From Brugia malayi (taxonomy: Eukaryota > Nematoda > Chromadorea > Rhabditida > Onchocercidae): DNA of 64,000 nucleotides. The translations under genes and the position numbers were made by a program. Below are positions 23,801-37,900 of this stretch, one piece after another (position 1 is the first letter of the stretch; each line of letters opens with the position of its first letter). The notes under the pieces were generated by a model. The model saw only the letters and a list, made by a program, of their open reading frames with translations, did no database searches and was not told the DNA's origin. The stretch lies in assembly GCF_000002995.4 (NCBI RefSeq), contig NW_025062475.1:4316528-4380527 (forward strand), written 5' to 3'.

Positions 23801-25517
23801 TCACCCTCTTATTTCTTTTATAAATCAAAATTTGACTTTATAAATTTATGTAAATATTTCTTTCGATTGGAAAATTAATTTTCCTATTTAATATGCCATA
23901 AAAATTTTGATTCCTTGCAATAATTTTTAATAAAGTGACTATTATATTTAAAAGTTGAGTAATTATTTAGCGCAAATTTTATTAAATAGTGATATTAAGA
24001 CATTTGAAGACGATAATTACAGCATATGTAATTATGAAAAGTTATTATTTATAAATTGTACTGCTAATTTGTTCTTATTAGAACTGAATTGATCATTTTA
24101 ATTTACTGCTTCAAATATAAATCTCTTTTTATGAATAATATATTTATCAACCTAATCAAATTTTTTAATAGTAAATGAAAAGAAAAAAGAAATTGTAAAA
24201 AAAAATTGAGTTTTTAACATTGAAAAAATCAAAATAACTAAAATTAATGTTAAAAATGTATCAATTTGCTATTTTCATTAAAATATTAACTTTAGAAACT
24301 TGTAAGCTTATTATTTACATGTATATATATACATATATAAATTATTGTTGGATAATATAAACAGAAATGTCTGTGATTTACGATTAAAAAAAAATAGAAA
24401 AAAAACAGATAGATTTTCGAAATTATAAAAAATTATAAACAAGATTTTTTTTTTTTTCAACAGGAATAATCATAAACTCGTTTTTGAATTATTGTTGAAA
24501 AGCTATTTAAAACGTTTATTTATTATAGCTTTTATTATTTTTTGCTTACATAGAAATCGGTAGTTATAAACAGTAATTATAGCATTTGTTTTTTTTTTTT
24601 TTTTTTTTCAGACCGTATTTCCTTCCTTTTCACTTTTAAAAATTTTCATTTATATGGTACAGAATTATTTATTTATTGAATGTAAGTCATAAAAAGAATG
24701 AATTATATTTAAATAAACATAAATTATTAATTCATAAGAATAATGAAAGAAAAAAAGAAACAAAGCAATATTATACAAGTTTAGAGATGAAATTTCAATT
24801 ATTATAAATCATCCATTGATTGAATAACTATATAATTCTTTTAAAGGACAAAGTTAATTTATTTATAGATAATACTTGTTGTTTACTCATAGCATAAGAG
24901 ATTTATCCCAAAAAAAAAGAAAGTATTATACATTATTGAATGTTACTAATTTATTTTTTCGATTTAATAAAACTAATAATACTAATTCCATAAACACCAA
25001 TTTAATTGATACCTTTAAAAATAACCTAATTTACTTTCTATTCCTACTAAATTGTTTACTCATTATCGTTACTTGCGGATGCGAAAAAAAAAAAGAATTG
25101 AATAAGTGGAATGCATTAAAACAGAATAAAACATATACGTATCATGACGTTGCTAAATATAAAGATAATCATTAGCATAGTATTAGTCAAATCCTTTTCA
25201 TTTAATATTAAATAATTGATTAGTAGCAATAATTTAGTAATTAAATTAATTTATGATCAATAAAGATATATATATATATATATTATATTAAAAAAGAAAT
25301 TAAAATAAGATTGAAAATGAAAACAATATTTTTTGTTGATGAATGTACTTTACAATTGATGATGGCATTGCATAAATTGGTTGATTAACCAAAGGATCAC
25401 TACAAAAGCGAAAACGAATGAAGGGATATTGCAATTGTTTATTGGATTTTTTTTTTTTTTAAACTGTAATATCAGATTTATCTAAATGAATAGACAAGTA
25501 TAAATGTTTTCAGCAAT

Positions 25518-25561
25518 GATAACGATAATGATAATGATAGTGATGATAACAATGATGATAT
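25518..25561. repeat. GATAAT/GATGAT microsatellite
   Basis: Imperfect run of GATAAT, GATGAT and AACGAT units. Confidence 0.7.
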
Positions 25562-26436
25562 TTGGATGGATATAACGAAATGAAGAAGTAAAGATGAATT
25601 AATGCTACTATGCATAATGAAAGATGAAAAGAATAATGGATGTAGTTGGTACAAATAAAGTTGAAACACTAAAAAATGTAAAACGATAAGGAAAACGGAA
25701 AAAAAAGAGAAGGCGTGGAAATGGGAAATGATTAATGTTATGAATAAAGTTGATAAGAAAAATTCAAACAAATGAAATTAATAAAATCATACTATTGATC
25801 AATTAAATTGCAACACTAATTAGTTGAATAATTAATTGCAAATTAAACTTATAAATAGTTTTGTGATTTTTTATAATTTGTGAAAAATTTGCTTACCAAA
25901 TTTATTACAAAATGATATCTCATTAATTATAAATGCATAATGATATTCAAATGAAATAAATCCTTTTCATTTTGTAACAAATTCTTGATAATTAATATTG
26001 ATAATGCCAATATCATATCTAAGCAATGAAATCTCGTTTATATTATACCATGTGTATGTTCTGTAATATTAAATCTTTAAAAAGTATCAAGCGATATTTA
26101 TTCAATTTAAATTAATATGTAATATTACATTTTGGTACTAACAGAAAATTGTGATCATATCAAAAAGTCGTAAAATTTGTTATTCTATAAGACCCATAAG
26201 CTTATAAAAGTATAATTTTTAAAAAATAAAAAAAAAATTCAAAAAATAGTAAAAGGCAGAATAAAAAGAAAGGATAATATGAGTAAATACGAATATAATT
26301 ATTGCTTTTATAAGAGGTCAACAAGTTCTCATATCTGATTTTTTTTCAAGTTTATGATTATACTGTGATGAATGAACTGAATAATTTTTTTTTTTCAAAT
26401 GTGAAAAAAGCGGAATTTTTTTTTACCGAATGTGAA

Positions 26437-26493
26437 AAACCGAATATTTTCCACCAGTATACTTTCGACGAGTGATTGAAAAATATTCGGTTT
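26437..26493. repeat. Inverted repeat, 14-bp arms
   Basis: Arms AAACCGAATATTTT at 26437-26450 and its exact complement at 26480-26493 enclose a 29-base loop. A second 9-bp hairpin (TTTATTCAT, loop CATTGC, ATGAATAAA) follows at 26491-26514 and overlaps the right arm by three bases. Confidence 0.75.
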
Positions 26494-26718
26494 ATTCATC
26501 ATTGCATGAATAAACAGAATAAGTTTTTTCATCCATCATCTTTTCAAATTACATCTTTTTCAAAATTCGATGGCTAAAATTTCCTTAATAAGTTATCCTG
26601 AATAAAAAAATTTAAAAAAAAATTAAATTCACTCTATCTGATTAGCTAATAATTTATCCATTACCGTTGGATTTAGTTTTAATAAAGTAAACCAAGCAAT
26701 TTAATCTTTTAGTTCAAA

Positions 26719-26722
<4 letters not shown>

Positions 26723-26760
<38 letters not shown>
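26723..26760. repeat. A tract, 38 bases
   Basis: Uninterrupted A run. Similar tracts lie at 31915-31944 (30) and 49537-49570 (34). Confidence 0.95.
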
Positions 26761-26761
<1 letters not shown>

Positions 26762-28917
26762 AAAAAAAAGAAAAACATTGAAGAAATTAAAATATAACTA
26801 TTCAAATAAATTAGGTAATTAAATTGTATCATTTTGATTTAAATTTTATAAAGTACATCGAAGAGATTAAAATATAATCAATCAGTAAATAAATTTGATA
26901 ATTAGTTATCATTTTAATACACCAATTAATTTATAGAAAATTTTTTTATCTGTAATAAAACTGATGCATAGGATGAATACATAAATATGGGAATGAATTG
27001 GAGCTTAAAATAGTGAGAACAATTAAATTTTCATTCATAAGTATGAGTGGGGTTGAAAACGGTTTTCAAAAATTGTTGCGTTTAAATCATATAATTGTTG
27101 TTATTTACAATAATACTTAATAACTGGATAATTAGATGATTGGCTGATTAATATATTACTTTTAATCAGTTACTTAATTATACATGTTTTCTTTTAAATA
27201 AATATATTTGCATGGATTGGATTCAGTTACTTTTATTTTTTACTACCTAGTTAGTCTTTTCATACAAAATGTGTTTCCATATATTCTCACTTTTTAAACA
27301 ATTTATTTTATTCCTAAAAAATCCTTAACCTTAATACTTATTTTCAGTCTAACACTTCAGTATTTTCATTGTTAAAATAAAAATAATTAGAAAATAGTTG
27401 TCGTTAAAATAAAAAAAAAAAAACGTTTAAGTAATCAAATTTAGCAATATTTATGAAATGTAAATTACTACGGTGATTTATTTTTTCTGTTACTGAAAAA
27501 AATTTCAAATCTTAATTAAGTAATCGGTCATATTATCAGGTTGTATTCAAAAAGCAATAATGCGGATTTTTGATGAATTGATTTTGAGCAAAGTATTTTA
27601 TAAGAAACTAATATTATGAATAATTATTCGTATGCTGAAAAATTATTTTAAATTAATTTGATGTATTTTAATTGATCGTTTAAAAAAGAAGAAATTTTGT
27701 TGCACATTTTGAATTTAAGTCACTTACTCGTTAAACTTTCTGTTATTGTCAATTTAAATTGTTTCTAATAAGTTTATTTAATTAATTCATCTCCGTCGAC
27801 AAAATCAATCTGCAATGCTCTGATTCCTGCATAAAAGTACAAAATCCTTAATTATACGTAAATTAAGTAATCCAGTTTTACGTATGACGTGAATGAAATT
27901 TCATTACTAACATATAAGAAAGATGAAAAAATCTTTAAATTTTAACTTTGAAAAAAAAGAAAAATAATATCGAAAAGATTGTGATGAGTGTAATTTATGC
28001 AGTACAGAAGTAAAAATCGTTTTATTAAAATACGATTTTATGTATTACAAAATATCATAAAAGAATTTTCAGAAAAGAGGGAATGAATCTAATCAAATTG
28101 AAATATTTATTTTTATAGTTTAAAAGAAGGTACAATACACATTTAATAAAAATTATGGAATATTTTAAGGAGAAAATAAAAAATACACAAAAAACAAACA
28201 ATTTTGTTTGTTTTTTTTTAAACTATAAAAAAAGAAATAAATGAAATATAAAAATTATTTATCATTTTCATTCCATCATACAAACATTAGAACTAGCTAT
28301 TGTGACTTAAAAAATATATTTGATGCAAGCCAGATTAAAACACAAAAAATTTTGAATTTTAATTTAAATGAAAGTTATGAACAAAGCAATGAAATAATAG
28401 TACGTTACAATGGTGTATTATTATTTTATTGTTTTACGTCATTCTTCATTTTTGCTCCAACATTCAAATATGAGAACTATTTAATAATTAGGTAGAATGC
28501 ACAGAAAAAATAATGATAAGTAGCATCACAAATAATTTAGCATCTTTCAAATGTATAAAATTAGAATTATTAAAAAAAATGAGAAAAAATCCGAGTATTA
28601 TAGGGCACATATTAATGAGCAAACAATATTAATAATAATTATTTTTCTCTTAAAAAGATTGACAAATGTCAAATTCGCTCCATATTAATCAAAAAATAAG
28701 AATTGCCTCACATCAAATACATAACTGATAAAATATTCTATAATAATAAAAAACAAATTGCACAAAAATTTTGCAGTATCATTTCTAAAGTTTAAAATTT
28801 CATTTGAAACACTTAATTTTTTTAAAAATGCTAAACACAACAACAACATTTAAAAATTATGACATATGAAATGAGAAAGGAAAAAAAAAGTTGAAATATG
28901 TAGTGGTTCTAAACTTT

Positions 28918-30305
28918 TTATACTTTACTAAACTTAAGACCAGATTCCTCACTGCTATAGCAACTTTGACAATGAAGCTTAGAATCACGGACCCGAACAT
29001 CGGTACCACGTGTTCCATTTCCCAATGTCATCTTACAAACATAACATCGGAAGCAACTCAAATGGTAAAATAAATTTAGCGATTCGATAATCATTGCAGC
29101 ACCACGTCCTATAAAAGATTAAAATTTTATAAATCATTTCATATATTTATATCTATTATAAAGTTTTTCTAAAAAAAAAAAAAAAAACATCATTTTATTA
29201 CAAAATTATTATTGTAAATCTATGATTACATATATATTTCTTTCATATGTTTATAATAATAAGAATAAAAAATACAGTAACTAAATTTGAAATGAATAAC
29301 CTAATCATATTGTTACGAAAATATCGATGTTATTAATAATAATAATAATATGTTAGCATGAATTAATTTATTCTAACTATATGATCATTGAAATATACAT
29401 ATAAATATCAGTTATAAGTGAAAGTAGTAATAATATTCAATTATTATTTGGCTTGATTCAACTTATGCTAGTATAAAATAACGATATTTTTGTTTAGCTT
29501 AGACAGATACAACACAATTATAATTAAAATATTTATCATGCAAATAGCAAAAGATGAAAAATAAACAAGCCTTGCAGTAACATTTATGCAGACAGGTAAG
29601 TTCCTTTTTTTGCAAAACAGTAACAAAAATGCATGCAAAGCTTAAGAAGCATATAGTATTATATATATATATGGATGACACAAATGCAGTTTCATATTTA
29701 GAAGTGTACGTCATGTTTACAGTTTACTAAAATATATGCATAAGTTTTGCAAAAAAAAAAAAAAAAATATGTAAGAAATAAAGAACAATAAGGTACAGAA
29801 GAAAAAAAACGCACACAAAAAACAAATAATTTTTGTGCCATCTAAAATAATTATGTAAAACTTTCTTCTATTTTTTTGACGAAAAAAAAAGTTAAAATAA
29901 GAAAACAAAATTAATTTATAAAAATTTTCAAAATGCAATATTAATAACAAGCATATAAAGTGTTGATTTTTTAGGCAAAGAAAAAAATGTTATTAAATTA
30001 ATTTTCTTTTCAAATAAAACATAAAGGTTAGACTTGATGAATTTAGAAAAAAGCCTCAATGATGAGAAAATTTTTATTAAAATAAAGCATTTCTATGTAA
30101 AAACAAATATGGCAAAAAGGTTTTTTTAAGCACAAAGTTTTGTGAAATAAAGTGAAATTTAAATTAATCATTCAATAAAATTATCATGAAACTTGCCAAG
30201 TTCCATACTACAATGTGAGCAATGATGTTTGCCACTTACTGATAATAACGGTTCATCTGTATTTGATGAAACTTTGTTTATTTTACGACTGCTTGGCTCA
30301 TCTGA
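28918..30305 (-). other. Exons 30-31: C-terminal LIM domain
   Basis: Zinc ligands follow C-x2-C-x19-H-x2-C-x2-C-x2-C-x21-C-x2-C, the complete LIM pattern. The block GAAMIIESL and the neighbouring YH-x2-C closely match LMO7 and LIMCH1. The domain is split by an intron after residue ELG whose donor is GCAAGT rather than GT. The protein ends eight residues past the short acidic SSEE that follows the last ligand. Confidence 0.93.
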
Positions 30306-31913
30306 CTAAAAAAAAAACAGTAAACATAAACAAATCGTAATTGTTTCCGAATGATTATCTACGTAATCAATTTAATGCTAATTCATATGATATGATTTTA
30401 ATGTTATTAATCTAGTAACCAATTCTGATATTACTTAATTTATACTTAGATGAACATTTAAAAAGCATTTAATAATTTAATTTGGAAATGAAGCTTATGC
30501 AGCAAGAAAGGAAAACAAAATTAATTGTTGAAATATCTTTATGTGACAATCAAACTTAACTTATCTAGTTCTTCTAATGATAATTACTTTTTCGACTATC
30601 TCCCTCGAATATACATCATCATAAATGTGAATTTCCTCAGTTATTTAATTAAATATTTTGGTTTTGATAACTGCAACATTTCAAACAAAACTGTTTGAAA
30701 TTGACTACAAATAAGCTAATCATATTTAGAATCTATTAAATGAATAAAGCTAAATTCTTTAAAATAGATCAAGGAAATATTTCAATATTTCATTCTTTTA
30801 ATTTTATTAAATAAAAAGTATTTACCATATTAGCTCTGTTTAAATCTGATTCTATAGATCGATTATTCTCGGATGATCTCTTCGATTGGTCAGCGGACAA
30901 AACATTTTCGATACCTGAACCGGATTTCTTTATTCTTGTCTCTTCTGCATATAATAAATTCCTGGCTATTTTTTTGCTCCCATGACGTGAACTAAAAATA
31001 ATTTAAATCTGAATATGAGGAAAAAATAACAATAGCCAACTAAAATTTAAATTAACTAAATAAAGAAAAAAAAAAAGGACAAACTAAATTGCTGCCAAAT
31101 TTGGTGCTAAAACAATATTAAATCGAAATGAAATTCTAGTCTGAAAAAATAATTTAAAATAAAAGAACAAACAAAATTTTCTAATATAAAAATTTCAAAA
31201 AGAATTGAAACTAGCCTATGATGAGTTTCAGTGCCTTTATTTGGACTAACTTGAAACTTTAAATCTTCATCAAGTTTATTACGACATTCCGGATCACCAG
31301 GACTTGGTAAACGTTGTTGCTCGACAATTTGACGCCATTCTCGGGAATCCTGAATGTTCTGATATATATAGCACTTATCAATACATCAATGTCGAAATAT
31401 TAATTTTTGTTAAAATCATTCTAAACAACTACGGCATAAAACTTATTTTTAAGGTGTAATATATATGTATGTATATTTAGTAAGCTTATGCAAATCAGTA
31501 CATATAAAAAATTATTATATAATCAGTAATATAGAAATGCATAAAATAATTACTAATTTACGAATGATCGAAATATATTATTATTTTAAAACATTGCAAT
31601 ATCGTTTTGCTGCGATGCTAAATGAGTAAAAATATCGATTACTGACATTTAATTATGATTGATAATAGAAAAAAAAAAAATAAAAAATGGACACATATCA
31701 TTTTATAACTGAAATGAAAAATATTAAGGATGAATTGATATTATTTTTACAAATTTTAATATATTTTTTAATGTGTATTTCACCTAGAATATGTTGAGGG
31801 AAAAAAAAAAAACTATAAACTATTAAAAAATATATATTCATGAAATGGAGGAAATAAAGTCGTATACTAAATGAAGTACTTTTCTCTTTCATTTATTATT
31901 TTTAAACTACAAT

Positions 31914-31945
<32 letters not shown>

Positions 31946-34900
31946 GAGAACTAGCAAAACAAATGTGAAAGTTGTGCACTTTTGTGGGAGCGTTAGCAAA
32001 AATGAGAAATTTTCATGTTTTATCATATCTATTATCAACATACATATATATCATCTTCAATATACGAAAATACTTTGCAAATATTTCAGCGATCTGTTCG
32101 AATGTTAATATTGAATTGGTGACAATGACAAAAAAAGTGATAAAAGAATAAAAAATAACAATGATGATAAAAGTTCACTAAATATAAAACAAACTTTTAA
32201 AGACATTTTTTTACAGTTTTTCTTCTTTCGAGAGTTAACTATTTTTATTTTATTTCATTTATTTATTTATTTTTTGAATTATGCGTTTGCCATTTATGCA
32301 AACATACCGTTGACAAAGTCTTCATCTGTCCACTACTACTATTTGTATTGCCATCAGGTATTATCTCATTCCTCTAAAATTTTATATTCATTATAGTTTT
32401 CATTATAAAAATCATTAAAATATTGTGAAAATAAGCAAAACTTTTCCTTTTTATCAAACTCAAACTTAAAATTTTACTTTAAACATTTAACCTGAATGGC
32501 TGATTTGGTAGCAAATGAATGATTGCATGGTACCACATAACCATTTCGTCGATATTCACCACCAATGTTTCTTGGCAATGACATCGTTCTTATTTCATCT
32601 TTTTTCATCCAGTAACTTATCTAAAATAAACTTTTTTTTTTATGAAATTAAATTTAAGAAGAATAGCAAATAACATTGTATGATTTTTCTTATTCAATTA
32701 TGATCAATTTATAATAAACATTTTAAATGATTTAAAAATGCATTTTACAATGCGCCGGAATAAAAATGAAACTTAGTCAATTTAAAGATGTATTAATTTT
32801 AGAATAAGTAAATGATTGTCGTAGAATTACTGCTAAACAAAAAGTAATATATGATATGTGTTGATTAATGAACTGATGACTTGGTCAGTCATATAAAACA
32901 GAAGAAACAACAAATTTATAAAATATAAAAAAATTTGTTGCAAATTACTGATAATTAAAAGAAATACATAGCATGAAAAAAAAAAAAAAAAAAGCATATT
33001 TGATATTAACATTATTTTATCTGACGAATTTGTTTAAATTTGAAGATACAATTTATTGCAGATAAAGTAAAATGAATGATGATAATGCTATGAGTGATGA
33101 TTACCTTATGTTGTATTGGTGATGTTGTAACACTGCGAACTGGAGTTATATCATAATTACGGAGTACAAGTGGTACTTCACCATCATCCTCACTAGTGAA
33201 CAAATTCGTAAAACCATCTACATCGCTTTCTAAAATATGCTATTCGTCATTTACGTTTATGATGTTGGTTGAACTTAATTTATACAACCATTCAGTAAAT
33301 GTATAAATGTGAAAGAATACAATAAAGAGATCTGCCTAATTTGTCTTAATCATTACTCTTTTCCATTCAAATCAACCGTCGGTTTGGTTTATGAATAATT
33401 AATGATAAATAGTATAACAATAGTATTAGCGATAATAATAAATTATCATTATTAATTTTTATTTATTATTATTAGTCATTATTGTTGCTTATTATTATTA
33501 ATAACAATGGTGATAATGATAATAATAACAATAATAATAGTAGTAATAACAGCAATAATGATGATACTTGACAGTGGAAAGAAAACAAGCAGAAAGTAAA
33601 TGTGTTAATTAATTAGCTGATCACTGATCATAAAAATATGCAAAAAGCCCATGAAATATGGAAAAAATCTGTTGCAGAATTATCAGCATTTTTCTTATAA
33701 CATCCAAGTTTTGAAAATTATTCATTCCGATATGGTAATTATGATAAATCTAGACCTCGTCTGGAGAAGCTGGAACTATAAGCAGAAGCACCATCATCCT
33801 GATTATAACCGGCATCAGTCTTCCGTTCCACTTCCGGTATAAAATCAGCTAATTTACCAGGTTTTGGCTTATCATGCAATGATGTGACACGATAATCTGG
33901 ATCACCTCCACCAGCAGTAATAGAGCATGATGTACTACTAGCCAATGATGTACGACTGGAAAAACGTTCACGTGAATGTCGCATTGCATATTTTCCACCT
34001 AAGTACGCCATTCGTGAATCATCATCATCCAGAGTTGAAATTGATGACAAAACTGAATTGCTACGCATAACAATTCCATCTTTCACATTATGTGTAATAG
34101 GAGCAACAGTAGTAGAAGTAGCTGAAAGGAAAACAAAAGTAAATTAAGAAAATATTTATGACAATAATTCTGGTACAATTTCCTCGAAATCAGAAAACTC
34201 TCGAGATTTAAATGTCTGTTGCAGATATTTCGTTTTTAATCCAAAAATTATGCTCATTCATATACCACATCAATACTTAGATGACTATTAAAATTGTTCA
34301 GAAAAAATGTAAGCCTCAAATTTATGAATAAAATAATTCATTGCAAAATTAGTTGTGTTTTTTTCTGTTTTTCCTGTTTTTTTTAATTTGATTTTTGAAA
34401 TTTAATTCTTTTTTAGCTAATACCTTCATTCTATTCTCTGATTCTTTCAATACTTTCTCGTATGAATATTAAGTATTTACTTGTAGCTGTCGGAAATTTA
34501 TCATTTTCTGGTTGTTTATTGATATTTCCGGTTGACCATTTACGTGTTGGAGAACAATGTTTTTGCTTTCGAATTCCTTTGCAGTTGCTATTTTTAGTAG
34601 TGCATTTATCACCAAATAATGCTCGTTTTTGATCAAAAGAAATTGTTGATCTTTGATCGACTGATGAAGGATTTTCAGCTGATGATATTCGTGGACATAA
34701 AAAATAAAACAAATAATAATACAAATAATTTGTAAAAAATAAACTAAAACAAATAAAATTAAAAAAATAATTTATTTCAAAATATTGCTAATTCTTCATT
34801 AAAAAATTACAACCAGCGATATATGATTAGTTTCTTTGATTTCTAGTTTCGAAATATCGCTAATTCTTTTAAGCAAAAATTTACTAACATGAAGAATGCG

Positions 34901-37900
34901 ATTACAAATTAATTAATACTTTGATTCATAATTTACTAATCAAATCAAGCAATTTTTTCTCTTTTCTTTTTTTTTTTTTTTTTTGCTAATTAATAGTTCC
35001 ATTAATGATTAGTGAATTGCTCATGAGGGGCAGATGTTTTATGGAAATTAAAAATTAAATCATTTGTTTACTTAATTTCCGAAACAGTTTTCCTATTTCA
35101 AAACGAATAATTTTACTTTTAATTTTTGCAATCTAAATGAAATATCATGAAATCAGTACCAATTACAGCATTATCAGATCGTCGAATTTTTAATTCGATA
35201 GTTCCAATACGTTCTGCTTCATGCAACATCCTCACGATACACTGGTAATATCTATCCAGTACTGATTCACCATTTATGCTTAATAACAAATCACCAACCT
35301 GAATGTCACTTTATTTAATTTTAGCACTTTTTTCGACTATCAATTTAAACATTTTCATTTGATTAGAAATGAAGATTGAATTTTTTTTTTTATATTTTTA
35401 AAAGATGAAATAATTTATATAATCTTCCTGCAAAAGATTTCATATAACTTTTTCTTTATTCAATAAATTATGTTATTTAATTTAATTATTCTATAAATTA
35501 TGGTTGGGAAGGATGGAATTTCAAATTATTCAAAGTATCTAAAAATATCTTTCGTAGCAATCAAAATTACCAATTTTTTAGAAAACTGAGTATTGTAGAT
35601 TAATTTTAGCTTTTGGAATAAATAAGCTTATATATCGGAGAAGTTATAATAAGTTGCGAAAAAAAAGAACAAACCTGTAATCCAGCTTCATCAGCAGGTG
35701 TTCCTACAATAACAGCATCAATTTTCACAGGTGCATTTTTATCTTTACCACCGGCAATTGTAAAGCCAAAATATTTCCTTGTATCATTTCCATTATCATT
35801 ACTCAAACTGATCTTCACACTAATCATTTCACCAGTACCATTTTGTTTCTAGGAAATTTAGAGGTGAGACGAAAATATTAGTTTAAAGTTTCAGTTTTTT
35901 TCGTCATTAACAATTATTCCTTTTAATAATTGTTATTTTAAAAATTTTCGTTTAAAACTTCGGGTTTAATTCTAAAAATTTTGAATTGCACTAAATGTGT
36001 AAAATATAAATTTTGTTCCATTTCTATTATTATTTCGAAATAAATATTAAAAATTTGATGATGGATGTATCAAAATTGGTTTGTTAAATTTAAATTCTTT
36101 AAAATTTCGGCCAAAAGTTCAAATTAAAAACCATTTTCGTATGATTCTTATCGATATTGCTTGGCTGATAAGCAGCACCTGGTTTGTCTTCAAATTGAAT
36201 ATCAACCGTTTTCAGATGTGATTTTGGAACTGTTCCCTACAAAAGTAACGAATAGAAATGAAAAAAAAAAAACGCACAACGGTTGTTTTATTTCTTATTG
36301 TATAAGCAATAAAAGAATATTTTTAAAGGAAAAGAGATTTAATGAAATAGCAAAACACGATGATACTTCTGAATTAATCTCAATTTGTTTTTTGTGGTAT
36401 AAAGAAGAAAAGTGTGAAAATCAGTGTGTAGTATTAATGCATGAGAAAATTTGAAAGAAATTAATTATTAGAAGTAGCTCAATTGTAATGTAATCTAAAA
36501 TAGTAGTGGAAAGGAAAAGTTTTTTGGCATGATGGACAAAAAAATGCGATATAATTTTTGGATTCAAATGAAACTGCTTAACAAGAGATTGAATGAAAGA
36601 AAGGATAGATTTCAAGTATGAATCATTTTTCCTTTTCTTTTATATGATAATTTTAAACTTATGCATGAAAAAGTTTATTGTAAAAATTGCATAGTAGCTA
36701 GAACTAACTTTGATGCCTCATTCTCTGCAAAAAATTCAATTATCAAACACTAGTAAACAAGTACTTACTTTTATTTTATTGCTCGAATCATGGAAATGAT
36801 CGAGCTATGCTATTTAATGCCTTCTCTGAAGTTATTCTCAGTAATTAAAACCATTTGATTAAGCAAGCTCATATTAAACAATTTCAGAAATAATTAGGTG
36901 GCATTAATTGGTCCAGCAACATAATTTGAGCACAAAAAAAAAAGATAAAATAATAGCATAATCAAATAATAATCAGATGTGTCATAAATAAGCAGTAAAA
37001 GCTGAGTGATGAATGAACAGATATGAATAGTTAATTCTTAACATTTTAATAATGAGAAACTTCTAATTTGATCAAATATTATGCAACCGTACTGTAGAAA
37101 ACATATAAATACGGTAACGTACCGTATATAAGTACTGTAGCTTTTCATTTTCTTTTCATCCTTTTTTCTTACCTCATGAATTTCATTCGTTAAACGACTA
37201 GTTCTTGAAAATTTTGGCGATGTACGTGGATAAATTCCATCGATGGTTCCTACAAGATGCCCTTTGGCTTGAACTGTTGATAACGCTGTTGAAGTATACG
37301 GTAAAAATGGTGATGTAACCTGTAAATGATGCAAATGACAAAAAGACTATAAATGTTGTAAAATAAAGAAATAATTGCAGAATTTCAGTAGCTTTAATAC
37401 AAGATAAAAATTCAATAATAATAAATGAATGAACAAATGAATAAAAAACCGAACAAATATAAGTATAAACTATATGAAAAAAAGTTGGAAATAGCAAAAA
37501 AAGAAAAGTGGAAATGCAAACTTGTTTTGGTTTATTAGTATTATCAGTTTCATTTTGAGCATTATCATCACTCGTTTCAATTACTGCTTTATTATAAATG
37601 TGACACGGTGAATTAATTTGCCGAGGTGTCGGAAATTTCACAGCTGTAATATTCGCCGATTGTTCACGACATAATTCGATACCAAGTGAAACTGAAAAAT
37701 CCACTAATTACAACGAAATGCATTTACAACAGATATATTTAAAGAGCAACGTCTAAATTAGCATTCATTATAATGTACAAACACTTCTGCCATGTATTAC
37801 GTGCACTGAATATCTATATCAAAAATATATTTACATTTTCTCTCACTAGTTTTAGTGAGAAAAAAACTAATAATTAAAATAAAACACTACTTATTTTAAG

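Larger units (their letters stand above)
17803..28917. other. 11-kb AT-rich stretch, no gene recognised
   Basis: Open frames here (for example 24876-25175 plus and 28241-28495 plus) are short, rich in Lys, Asn, Phe and Ile, and show no domain, splice context or signal I can defend. The stretch contains a GATAAT-type microsatellite (25518-25561), a TA run (24326-24340), a 38-base A tract (26723-26760) and a 14-bp inverted repeat (26437-26493). It includes the 5' flank of the glycosyltransferase gene and the 3' flank of the large scaffold gene. Confidence 0.5.

Noticed and set aside
24876..25175. 99-codon plus-strand open frame as a gene
   Set aside because: It is Asn, Lys, Leu and Phe rich as expected from AT-rich DNA, with no domain, no signal and no splice context.
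25478..25771. Minus-strand Ser/Leu/Phe-rich membrane-like frame
   Set aside because: It is produced by the GATAAT microsatellite and flanking purine-rich sequence.
26723..26760. Poly(A) tail of a retrocopy
   Set aside because: Preceding sequence has no gene-like content or polyadenylation signal at the right distance, and A tracts of this size recur in the window.
33651..33842. Plus-strand frame with His-rich tail
   Set aside because: It is the antisense shadow of exon 24 of the LMO7-like gene.
35606..35827. Free-standing 73-residue PDZ protein
   Set aside because: The start Met is internal to an exon, and the tail after GLQ is intron sequence. Splicing to 35298 completes the PDZ domain.
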